A stretch of 7,271 nucleotides of DNA from Paracoccaceae bacterium (GCA_026982275.1 JALSHK010000508.1:1-7271), one strand, 5' to 3'. Positions 1 to 6,191 are shown, numbered from the stretch's first letter. A program made the numbers and translations. Notes: generated by a model not told the origin, from the sequence alone.

Positions 1-404
1 GTGCCGGCTTGCCGGGTTTGCGCTGCCACATTTACCGAAATCACATTGATTTTTACAGTATTCGGTTCGCAAATACCGTCTGAATCCACGCAATAGGCAA
101 ACTCGACCTCGCCCTGACAATCCTCGTCCGAGGAAAACGAAACCTTGTTGTTCCCAGTCAGCTCTACCGTGCCGCAACCGGGGCGTGAAAGCACCACGAT
201 CGGGCCTTTTTCCGTGTCGTTAGACTGGACATCGAGAATTTGCAAGGAGCCGGCGCGGACGGAATAGGAGTCGTCCTGTGAGGCGATCTCGGTTTCCCCC
301 GACATAAGCGCCATGATTCGATCACCATATTTGACCAGGGTTCCGGCAAAAATTGCCAAAACCAGGCCGGTCAGAATCATCATCATGCGATCGTTTTTGA
401 ACAC
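1..404 (-). CDS. Membrane-anchored protein with Ig-like (cadherin-like) domain, partial
   Basis: The frame is open for 134 codons from a GTG at 404 to the left edge, so the C-terminus is missing. The N-terminus has a few charged residues and then a hydrophobic stretch at about residues 8-24 (MMILTGLVLAIFAG core), which is a signal anchor or uncleaved signal peptide. Residues about 41-126 read like a bacterial Ig-like/cadherin-like tandem-repeat domain. The signs are the DDSYSVRAG opening (44-52), LDVQSNDT (57-64, compare the usual LDVLANDT), then PGCGTV (75-80), FAYCVD (102-107) and a closing run of alternating beta residues (VKINVISVNV). Four cysteines (77, 96, 105, 112) suggest disulfides and therefore a periplasmic or surface location. 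GTG is preferred as start because GGAGG lies 8 bases upstream; TTG at 410 would be only 2 bases from it. The domain call is from pattern alone. Function is unknown: adhesin-like, envelope-associated or a short periplasmic protein are all possible. Confidence 0.72.
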   Translation of the reverse strand, partial: MFKNDRMMMILTGLVLAIFAGTLVKYGDRIMALMSGETEIASQDDSYSVRAGSLQILDVQSNDTEKGPIVVLSRPGCGTVELTGNNKVSFSSDEDCQGEVEFAYCVDSDGICEPNTVKINVISVNVAAQTRQAG

Positions 405-412
405 GATCAACG

Positions 413-417
413 CCTCC
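413..417 (-). promoter_or_regulatory. Shine-Dalgarno of the Ig-like gene
   Basis: GGAGG on the minus strand sits 8 bases before the GTG at 404 and only 2 bases before the TTG at 410. The spacing decides the start in favour of GTG. Confidence 0.6.
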
Positions 418-458
418 ACATCACTTGTAAAACAGATTACTAACACATTTAGCCAGTT

Positions 459-486
459 TTAACAACGATTTATACCGCGTTGTTAA
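459..486 (-). promoter_or_regulatory. Inverted repeat overlapping a -10-like box; candidate operator/promoter
   Basis: Perfect 9-bp arms, TTAACAACG (459-467) and CGTTGTTAA (478-486), flank a 10-bp spacer. On the minus strand the spacer contains TATAAA (474-469), a good -10-like hexamer about 65 bases before the GTG start of the Ig-like gene. No convincing -35 lies 16-18 bases upstream, which would fit an activator-dependent promoter or a chance -10. A dimeric regulator binding here would cover the -10. The repeat is seen directly; its role is inferred. Confidence 0.38.
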
Positions 487-602
487 TCCAGCCATCACCC
501 CTCAAAACGACTCAACCCCTAGGGGGGCTGCCCTAATAACATATCTATATATTGTGGATTTTTTCGAGTTTTGCAAGCCGGAAGGCAAAAGAGGCTGGTG
601 GT

Positions 603-633
603 GGACCGGGCCTGCCTGCCCGATCCGTTTTTT
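603..633. terminator. GC-rich stem-loop after secA, terminator-like
   Basis: GGACCGGGC (603-611) and GCCCGATCC (618-626) enclose a 6-base loop. The hairpin starts 16 bases past the secA stop. Read in the secA direction the stem is a full 9 bp with one G-U pair, but it is preceded by A6 and followed by ACCACC, not by a T-run. Read on the plus strand one pair becomes a C-A mismatch, yet the stem is followed by G and then T6 (628-633), the classic intrinsic-terminator layout. It could end secA transcription weakly, stop antisense transcription into secA, or end a short plus-strand RNA. Confidence 0.42.
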
Positions 634-641
634 CGAATCAA

Positions 642-3350
642 TCAGGCGGCTCCATGGCAATGTTTGTATTTCTTGCCCGAACCACAGGGGCAAGGCGCAT
701 TCCGCCCGGGGCTTCCCCATGTGCTTTCATCTGCGGGGTCCAGCTTGTTTGCCTGCCCGTTATCTGGGTCAGGCGCGGTATCGGACTTTACCGGTGCGGG
801 CATCTGGGCGCTCTGGTTCTGTTGCATGGCCAGCATCTGCTGGCGCATTTGCTCCTGCTCTTCGGGTGACATCACCCGCAAATGCGAGAGCTGCTGGGTT
901 ACATCCACACGCAGCCGGTTGAGGAAATTCTCAAACAGGGTGAAGGCTTCGGTTTTATATTCGTTCAGGGGATCGCGCTGGGCATAGCCGCGAAAAGCCA
1001 CGACTTGCCGCAGATGCTCCAGCGTCAGCAGATGCTCGCGCCATGCCTTGTCAATCGTGCCCAGCAGCACCTGTTTTTCCACCCGCCGGATAGTTTCCGG
1101 CCCGGCCTGCGCCACCTTGGCGGCCATGGCCTTGTCTGTTTCGGCATAGAGGCGCTCGGCGATCACCTCGTCATCCACACCCTCTTCCTTGCCCCACTCG
1201 ATGATTGGCAGGTCCAGATTGAAGTTCTCGATCACCTTGGCATATAGCCCCGACATATCCCATTGGTCGGGATAGGCTTTCGGCGGAATGGCCTCGGCCA
1301 CCAGATCATCCACCACATCATGGCGCATATCGCGCACTTCTTCGGAAAGGTCGCTGCTTTGCATGACCTCGCGGCGCTGCTCGAATACCCGCTTGCGCTG
1401 CTCGTTGACCACATCATCATATTTCAACACGTTTTTGCGGATGTCGAAATTGCGGGCCTCCACCTTGCCCTGGGCGCGCTCCAGCGCTTTGTTGACCCAT
1501 GGGTGAATAATGGCTTCGCCTTCTTTCATGCCCAGCTTGCCGAGCATTTTATCCAGATTGCCGGAGTTGAAAATCCGCATCAGGTCATCCTCAAGACTGA
1601 GGAAAAAATGGGTGCGCCCCGGATCGCCCTGACGGCCGGAGCGGCCGCGAAGCTGGTTGTCTATCCGGCGGCTTTCATGGCGCTCGGTGGCCAGCACATA
1701 GAGACCGCCCGCCTCGATGGCTTTGGCTTTGTTCACCTCGATTTCGGCTTCTAGCCGGCTGCGAATCCCGGCCTCGTCGGCCTCTTCTCCGGCTTTTGCC
1801 AGCTCTGCGGCCAGCTCCATATCCAGATTGCCGCCAAGCTGGATATCGGTGCCACGCCCCGCCATATTGGTGGCGATGGTGACCGCGCCGGGCTTGCCGG
1901 CCTTGGCGATAATCCCCGCCTCTTGCTCATGGAAACGCGCGTTCAGCACCTCGTGGGGCACATTGGCGGCTTTCAGCATCTGGCTCAGCATCTCGGATTT
2001 CTCGATCGATGTGGTGCCAAGCAGCGTTGGCTGGCCTTTTTCATGGGCCGTAATGATTTCCTTGACCACGGCATCGTATTTTTCCTGCGCGGTGCGATAG
2101 ACCCGGTCATGCTCGTCTTTGCGGATAATGGGCTTGTTGGTCGGCACTTCCACCACCCCGAGGCCGTAAATCTCGGAAAACTCTTCGGCTTCGGTCAGGG
2201 CCGTGCCGGTCATGCCGGCCAGCTTTTCATAGAGCCGGAAATAGTTCTGGAAGGTGACGCTCGCGAGGGTCATGTTTTCAGGATGGATGATCAGACCCTC
2301 TTTGGCCTCTATCGCCTGATGCAACCCGTTGGAAAGCCGCCTTCCGGCCATCATACGGCCGGTGAATTCGTCAATCAGCATCACCTCGCCATCGCGCACG
2401 ATATAGTCTTTTTCGTTTTTGAACATTTTATGCGCCAAAAGCGCCTGATTGACATGGTGGATCAGGGTGGCGGATTCCGGATCATAAAGCGAAGCATCGG
2501 GATCCAGCAGGCCGGATGAAAAAAGCTGCTGCTCGACAAAATCAATACCGTCATCGGTGAGCGAAGCGGTGCGTGCTTTTTCGTCTATTTCAAAATGCCC
2601 GTCTTCCAGATCGGGAATTATGATATTGATCTTTTGATAAAGTTCCGACTTGTCCTCGGTGGGGCCCGAAATAATCAGCGGTGTGCGGGCCTCGTCAATC
2701 AGGATGCTGTCTACCTCGTCCACAATCGCATAATGGTGTGTGCGCTGCACCATCTGGTCCAGCTCTGATTTCATATTGTCGCGCAGATAATCAAAACCCA
2801 GCTCGTTATTGGTGGCATAGGTCACATCGGCCTGATAGGCGGCTTTTTTCTCGTCTTCGGGCATATTGGGATAAACCGCGCCCACACTAAGCCCGAGGAA
2901 ATTGTAAACCTGCCCCATCCATTCCGCATCGCGCCGCGCCAGATAATCATTCACCGTCACCACATGCACGCCCTTGCCGGTGAGTGCATTCAGATATACC
3001 GGAAGGGTCGCCATCAGGGTTTTGCCTTCACCGGTTTTCATCTCGGCGATCTTGCCCTGATGCAGGAATATCCCTCCCATGATCTGCACATCGAAAGGCC
3101 GCATGCCCAGTGCGCGCCGCGCACCTTCGCGGGCATTGGCAAAGGCTTCGGGCAGCAGATCATCCAGGCTTTCGCCCTTTTCCAGCCGCGCTTTGAATTC
3201 TTCGGTTTTGGCCTTGATCTGCTCGTCTGTGAGCGCGGCAAAGGCCTCCTCATGTGCATTCACCTTCGCCACCAGCGGTCGTGTGGCTTTGATCAGTCGG
3301 TCATTTTTGGTGCCAAATACCTTTTTGGCGATCGTGCCTATGCCGAGCAT
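642..3350 (-). CDS. secA: Protein translocase subunit SecA
   Basis: SecA is the ATPase motor that drives unfolded preproteins through the SecYEG channel. The full 902-residue chain matches the usual proteobacterial length. Visible parts in order: N-terminal helix and NBD1 with Walker A MKTGEGKT (104-111), VNDYLARRD (133-141) and the DEVD box (211-214) followed by SILIDEARTPLIISGP; the preprotein cross-linking region (about 231-370); NBD2 with TNMAGRGTDIQLGG (494-507) and LRGRSGRQGDPG (567-578); the helical scaffold and wing (about 610-840); a polar Q/P-rich linker; and a SEC-C zinc tail CPCGSGKKYKHCH with Cys887, Cys889, Cys898 and His899. That tail binds SecB and lipid in known homologues. 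ATG 3350 is chosen because the family usually begins MLG(I/L)GT and a TAAGGAT ribosome-binding sequence lies about 10 bases upstream. The gene diverges from the isomerase operon. No defect was seen. Confidence 0.98.
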   Translation of the reverse strand: MLGIGTIAKKVFGTKNDRLIKATRPLVAKVNAHEEAFAALTDEQIKAKTEEFKARLEKGESLDDLLPEAFANAREGARRALGMRPFDVQIMGGIFLHQGKIAEMKTGEGKTLMATLPVYLNALTGKGVHVVTVNDYLARRDAEWMGQVYNFLGLSVGAVYPNMPEDEKKAAYQADVTYATNNELGFDYLRDNMKSELDQMVQRTHHYAIVDEVDSILIDEARTPLIISGPTEDKSELYQKINIIIPDLEDGHFEIDEKARTASLTDDGIDFVEQQLFSSGLLDPDASLYDPESATLIHHVNQALLAHKMFKNEKDYIVRDGEVMLIDEFTGRMMAGRRLSNGLHQAIEAKEGLIIHPENMTLASVTFQNYFRLYEKLAGMTGTALTEAEEFSEIYGLGVVEVPTNKPIIRKDEHDRVYRTAQEKYDAVVKEIITAHEKGQPTLLGTTSIEKSEMLSQMLKAANVPHEVLNARFHEQEAGIIAKAGKPGAVTIATNMAGRGTDIQLGGNLDMELAAELAKAGEEADEAGIRSRLEAEIEVNKAKAIEAGGLYVLATERHESRRIDNQLRGRSGRQGDPGRTHFFLSLEDDLMRIFNSGNLDKMLGKLGMKEGEAIIHPWVNKALERAQGKVEARNFDIRKNVLKYDDVVNEQRKRVFEQRREVMQSSDLSEEVRDMRHDVVDDLVAEAIPPKAYPDQWDMSGLYAKVIENFNLDLPIIEWGKEEGVDDEVIAERLYAETDKAMAAKVAQAGPETIRRVEKQVLLGTIDKAWREHLLTLEHLRQVVAFRGYAQRDPLNEYKTEAFTLFENFLNRLRVDVTQQLSHLRVMSPEEQEQMRQQMLAMQQNQSAQMPAPVKSDTAPDPDNGQANKLDPADESTWGSPGRNAPCPCGSGKKYKHCHGAA

Positions 3351-3372
3351 CGTGTTTCTATCCTTAAATAGT

Positions 3373-3386
3373 GCCGGCTGGCCGGC
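3373..3386 (-). other. Small GC hairpin in the secA leader
   Basis: The 14 bases form GCCGG-CCAG-CCGGC on the minus strand, a 5-bp stem with a tetraloop ending 22 bases before the secA ATG and 7 bases before its AAGGA ribosome-binding site. It is close enough to influence ribosome access, but the stem is short and may be incidental. Confidence 0.3.
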
Positions 3387-3465
3387 GAAATATTATTACG
3401 CCGGGATTGCCAGCGATTGTTTGCCTGCGGTTACATCTTTGCCTTCCGTCGGCGCTTGTAAGATG

Positions 3466-3477
3466 GCGTATATACGC
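3466..3477. repeat. 12-bp perfect palindrome GCGTATATACGC
   Basis: The palindrome is self-complementary over 12 bases and overlaps a second one, TACGCGTA (3473-3480). It lies about 115 bases from the secA start and about 140 from the isomerase start, well placed to act on both divergent units. It could be an operator for a dimeric regulator or a small hairpin in the secA leader. No regulator can be named from sequence. Confidence 0.4.
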
Positions 3478-3521
3478 GTAAATAATTCCGGGCGTAAACG
3501 CTTCGTTTATCACGGGGTAAG

Positions 3522-3550
3522 GATGTAAGCGCCGCCTCGGGCAGTGTCAA
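3522..3550 (-). promoter_or_regulatory. Candidate secA promoter, TTGACA-N17-TACATC
   Basis: On the minus strand a perfect TTGACA -35 (3550-3545) is followed, after 17 bases, by TACATC (3527-3522). That hexamer matches the -10 consensus at only three positions, a looseness that is tolerated in Alphaproteobacteria with strong -35 boxes. Initiation near 3515 would give secA a leader of about 165 bases that includes the palindromes described nearby. This is inferred from spacing and sequence only. Confidence 0.36.
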
Positions 3551-3608
3551 CGCATGGGACCCGTCGTGCAAAGAATTAATGCCCGTTTTTGGGCGCAACA
3601 GGAAGTTT

Positions 3609-3614
3609 GGAGAG
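3609..3614 (+). promoter_or_regulatory. Shine-Dalgarno of the isomerase gene
   Basis: GGAGAG lies 4 bases before the ATG at 3619 (6 bases counted from the end of GGAG). It falls inside the longer reading frame that could start at the TTG of 3589, so it argues for the ATG start. Confidence 0.65.
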
Positions 3615-3618
3615 CAAT

Positions 3619-4476
3619 ATGCGTAAGTTTTTGGCCGCCAGCGCGGTTTCGGCCCTGATGGTTTTTTCTGCCGGTGCCACAATGGCACAAGAAGAAATCA
3701 CCGCAAATACCGTGCTGGCCACGGTAAATGGCACCGATATCACCCTTGGACATGTGATTGTATTGCGCCAGCAATTGCCGCAAGAATACCAGAACCTGCC
3801 TGACGATGTGTTGTTTGAGGGTATTGTCAATCAATTGATCGAGCAAACATTGCTGGCGGATTATGTGGCGGCCAATGTGGCCGACATTCCGCTGGAAGTG
3901 GAGCTTTCGCTGGATAACGAGAAGCGCGCATTGTTTGCCGCCGTGCAGATCGAGGCCGTGGCAGGGCGCGATATTTCGGATGAGGCATTACAGGCCGCCT
4001 ATGACGGGCAATACGGTAATCTGCCGGCAGAGCCGGAATTCAACGCCTCGCATATTCTGGTAGAAACCGAAGAAGAAGCCGAGGCGCTGATCGTGGCCTT
4101 GAATGGCGGCGCGGATTTCGCCGGGCTGGCGAAGGAAAAATCAACCGGCCCTTCCGGTCCCAATGGTGGCGAGCTTGGCTGGTTTGGCCTCGGGCAGATG
4201 GTGGAGCCTTTTGAGGCGGCGGTAGTGGAAATGGAAGTAGGCGCGATTTCGGCGCCTGTGCAAACGCAATTCGGCTGGCATGTTCTGAAGCTGAACGACA
4301 AGCGCGACAAGCCCGCCCCGACGCTGGAAGAAACCTCGGCCAGCTTGATGGACAGCCTGCGCCAGCAAGCGGTGGAAGCCGAGATCACGGCGCTGGCCGA
4401 AGGCGCGCAAATCACCCGCCCGCCGGAGGATTTTGATGCCTCCCTGATGCGCGATATCTCGCTGCTGTCGCAATAG
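3619..4476 (+). CDS. Periplasmic parvulin-type (PpiC/SurA-like) peptidyl-prolyl isomerase
   Basis: This 285-residue protein should catalyse cis-trans isomerisation of Xaa-Pro bonds in proteins exported through Sec, acting in the periplasm. Residues 1-23 form a signal peptide (MRK, hydrophobic core, then ATMA before QEE). Residues about 27-115 form a SurA-N/PpiC-like helical chaperone part, with VNGTDITLGHV near its start. The rotamase domain spans about 139-229: NASHILVETEEEA (142-154), GADFAGLAKEKSTGPSG, GGELGWFG (183-190), FEAA, and QFGWHVLKL (217-225), the typical closing strand. The C-terminal 55 residues are helical and polar. ATG 3619 is preferred over TTG 3589 because it has a ribosome-binding site and gives a clean signal peptide. 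The stop abuts the argJ start. Lying divergent to secA fits a role in folding newly exported proteins. Substrates are unknown. Confidence 0.93.
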   Translation: MRKFLAASAVSALMVFSAGATMAQEEITANTVLATVNGTDITLGHVIVLRQQLPQEYQNLPDDVLFEGIVNQLIEQTLLADYVAANVADIPLEVELSLDNEKRALFAAVQIEAVAGRDISDEALQAAYDGQYGNLPAEPEFNASHILVETEEEAEALIVALNGGADFAGLAKEKSTGPSGPNGGELGWFGLGQMVEPFEAAVVEMEVGAISAPVQTQFGWHVLKLNDKRDKPAPTLEETSASLMDSLRQQAVEAEITALAEGAQITRPPEDFDASLMRDISLLSQ

Positions 4477-5796
4477 ATGGCTGCGGATATCACCAAACGG
4501 ATAGCCGCGCTCAAGGCCGAGCTGGCGGAGCTGGAGGCGCAATTGCCGCCGCCGGTTTCCCCGCTTGCGCCTGCGGCTTTTCCTGATTTGCCGCTGATCG
4601 ACGGGGTGCGCTTTGCCACAGCCGAGGCCGGTGTGAAATATAAAGGCCGCACCGATGTGATGCTGGCCGAAATATGCGAAGGCGCGCAGGTGGCGGGGGT
4701 ATTTACCCGCTCCACCACCCGCGCAGCCCCGGTATTGCGCTGTGAAGAGGCGCTGGCCGCTCATACCGCCGCGCCGGATGCGGGCGGAAAATTTGCCATA
4801 TTGGTAAACTCGGGCAATGCCAATGCCTTTACCGGCGGGCGGGGCTTTGAGAGCGTGGATGCGCTGCGCGCGGGCGTGGCGGCGGCGCTGGGCTGCGAAG
4901 CGGCGCAGGTGTTTACCGCCTCCACCGGTGTGATCGGCGAACCCTTGCCCCATAGCCGCATCGAAACCTCGCTGAATGGGCTGGTCGGGGCGCTTGATGC
5001 GGGCCATGCCCGAAGCGCCGCCGAAGCGATCATGACCACGGATACCTTTGCCAAGGGGGCCAAGGCCGAGCTGGAGCTGGACGGGGCGGTGGTGAAGATA
5101 TCGGGCTTTGCCAAAGGCTCGGGGATGATCGCGCCGGATATGGCGACGATGCTGGTATATATTTTCACCGATGCGAAAATCAGCCAGTCCGTTTTGCAGC
5201 GCATGCTGTGGCTGGAAAATGCCAATACCTTTAATTGCATCACTGTGGATGGTGATACCTCGACCTCGGACACCCTGCTGCTGGTGGCGACGGGGCGGGC
5301 GGATATGCCGGTGATCAAGGATTTTGCCGATCCGCGCGCACGGAAATTTCGCGCGGCGCTTCAAGGGGTTATGCGGGATCTGGCGCAGCAGGTGGCTCGG
5401 GATGGCGAGGGCGCGACCAAGCTGATCGAGGTGCGGGTGACGGGGGCGAATGCCGACGGGCCGGCGCACAGGATTGCCATGTCGATTGCCAATTCGCCTT
5501 TGGTCAAAACCGCTGTGGCCGGAGAAGATCCGAATTGGGGCCGTGTGGTGATGGCGGTGGGCAAAGCAGGCGAGCGCGCGGATCGTGATCGGCTGACCAT
5601 CCGTTTTGGCGATATTCTGGTGGCCGAAAATGGCCGGGTCGCCCCGGGCTATACCGAGGAAGCGGGCGCGGCCTATATGAAGCAAGACGTGATCGTGATT
5701 GCGGTGGATATCGGGCTGGATAGCGGCAAGGCTACCGTCTGGACCTGCGATTTGACCCATCAATATATCACGATCAACGCGGATTATCGCTCGTGA
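4477..5796 (+). CDS. argJ: Bifunctional ornithine acetyltransferase / N-acetylglutamate synthase ArgJ
   Basis: ArgJ moves the acetyl group from N-acetylornithine to glutamate, giving ornithine for arginine synthesis and recycling N-acetylglutamate; bifunctional forms also use acetyl-CoA. The family is an Ntn-hydrolase-like proenzyme that cuts itself before a threonine. Here the site is KGSGMIAPDMATML, with cleavage expected between Ala223 and Thr224, Thr224 becoming the nucleophile. Other family blocks: VFTRSTTRAAPV (75-86), LVNSGNANAFTG (109-120), ASTGVIGEPLP with the oxyanion Thr-Gly at 150-151, and EDPNWGRV. At 439 residues it is longer than the roughly 405-410 usual for the family, because about 25 helical residues precede the normal PLAPAAFPDLP start. 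ATG 4477 directly follows the isomerase TAG with no clear ribosome-binding site, so translation is probably coupled. No later start before residue 27 restores the usual length. The next gene, mutT, overlaps its stop. Confidence 0.97.
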   Translation: MAADITKRIAALKAELAELEAQLPPPVSPLAPAAFPDLPLIDGVRFATAEAGVKYKGRTDVMLAEICEGAQVAGVFTRSTTRAAPVLRCEEALAAHTAAPDAGGKFAILVNSGNANAFTGGRGFESVDALRAGVAAALGCEAAQVFTASTGVIGEPLPHSRIETSLNGLVGALDAGHARSAAEAIMTTDTFAKGAKAELELDGAVVKISGFAKGSGMIAPDMATMLVYIFTDAKISQSVLQRMLWLENANTFNCITVDGDTSTSDTLLLVATGRADMPVIKDFADPRARKFRAALQGVMRDLAQQVARDGEGATKLIEVRVTGANADGPAHRIAMSIANSPLVKTAVAGEDPNWGRVVMAVGKAGERADRDRLTIRFGDILVAENGRVAPGYTEEAGAAYMKQDVIVIAVDIGLDSGKATVWTCDLTHQYITINADYRS

Positions 5797-6191
5797 AGGT
5801 GGTGCTGGTTTCGGCTGTCGCGCTGGTGGATGCCGATGGCCGCGTGCTGCTGGCGCAGCGCCCCGAGGGGAAATCCATGGCCGGGCTGTGGGAATTTCCG
5901 GGGGGCAAGGTCGAGGCGGGCGAAACCCCCGAGGCGGCCTTGATCCGCGAATTGCAGGAGGAGCTGGGGGTGGATACATGGCAAAGCTGCCTTGCGCCGC
6001 TCAGCTTTGCCAGCCATGCCTATGATGATTTTCATCTGCTAATGCCCTTGTTTATCTGCCGGAAATGGCAGGGTGCGCCGCGGCCTCGCGAGGGGCAGGT
6101 GCTGAAATGGGTGCGCCCGATGGCGCTGCGCGATTATCCGATGCCGCCCGCGGATATTCCGCTTATTCCGGTTTTGCAGGATTGGCTTTAG
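5793..6191 (+). CDS. mutT: 8-oxo-dGTP diphosphatase MutT (Nudix hydrolase)
   Basis: The 132-residue protein is probably the sanitising enzyme that hydrolyses 8-oxo-dGTP to the monophosphate and so limits A:T to C:G mutations. The Nudix box (GX5EX7REUXEEXGU) is complete: Gly38, Glu44, Arg52-Glu53, Glu56-Glu57, Gly59-Val60, with Glu53/56/57 as metal ligands. The run before it, RPEGKSMAGLWEFPGGKVE, is typical of MutT proper, as is the length. The C-terminal part, with LKWVRPMALRDYPMPPADIPLI, resembles the usual W-x4-L-x3-P-x-A/D-x2-I/L ending. It starts at GTG 5793, which overlaps the argJ stop as GTGA, so it is translationally coupled and co-transcribed. Another Nudix substrate cannot be excluded by sequence alone. 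Confidence 0.93.
   Translation: MKVVLVSAVALVDADGRVLLAQRPEGKSMAGLWEFPGGKVEAGETPEAALIRELQEELGVDTWQSCLAPLSFASHAYDDFHLLMPLFICRKWQGAPRPREGQVLKWVRPMALRDYPMPPADIPLIPVLQDWL

Larger units (their letters stand above)
405..641. other. Intergenic region between secA and the Ig-like gene, no gene seen
   Basis: No credible coding frame fills these 237 bases, and the open frames here are short and lack family resemblance. The region is AT-rich compared with its flanks. It holds the 459-486 inverted repeat, the 10-bp palindrome CCCCTAGGGG (516-525), an AT-rich stretch (about 536-553, with TATATT on the plus strand at 548-553), a weak stem TTTTGC/GCAAAA (569-574 with 585-590), and the GC hairpin at 603-626. 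Confidence 0.6.
3351..3618. promoter_or_regulatory. Divergent promoter/leader region between secA and the isomerase operon
   Basis: These 268 bases must hold the promoters and leaders of both divergent units. Seen directly: the 12-bp palindrome at 3466-3477; TAAACG/CGTTTA arms with a 3-base spacer (3495-3509); two copies of GCGTAAA (3476-3482, 3492-3498); the double GCCGGC motif (3373-3386); and AT-rich patches at about 3390-3397 and 3479-3488. For the plus-strand operon, TTGTAA (3456-3461) with AATAAT (3481-3486) is the best pair I can find, but its 19-base spacing is long and the palindrome fills the spacer. No convincing gene lies inside. Confidence 0.55.

Noticed and set aside
1923..2519. 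198-codon plus-strand frame inside secA
   Set aside because: It is antisense to an intact, motif-complete secA and has no ribosome-binding site or recognisable domain.
3589..3618. TTG start at 3589 for the isomerase
   Set aside because: It would place ten polar residues before the signal peptide and would put the ribosome-binding site inside the gene. ATG 3619 gives a normal signal peptide.
3431..3688. 85-codon minus-strand frame reaching into the secA leader
   Set aside because: It overlaps the signal-peptide region of the isomerase gene in antisense, is rich in basic residues without a pattern, and ends at the ATGTAA element. It is best explained as chance.
3999..4718. 239-codon minus-strand frame opposite the isomerase and argJ
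   Set aside because: It is serine/alanine-rich shadow sequence that crosses the junction of two real genes on the other strand and shows no domain.
4141..5979. 612-codon open frame on the minus strand opposite argJ
   Set aside because: It runs antisense to argJ, whose full set of family motifs is clear. The product is low-complexity R/P/H/G-rich, as expected from the antisense of GC-rich codons, and resembles no family.
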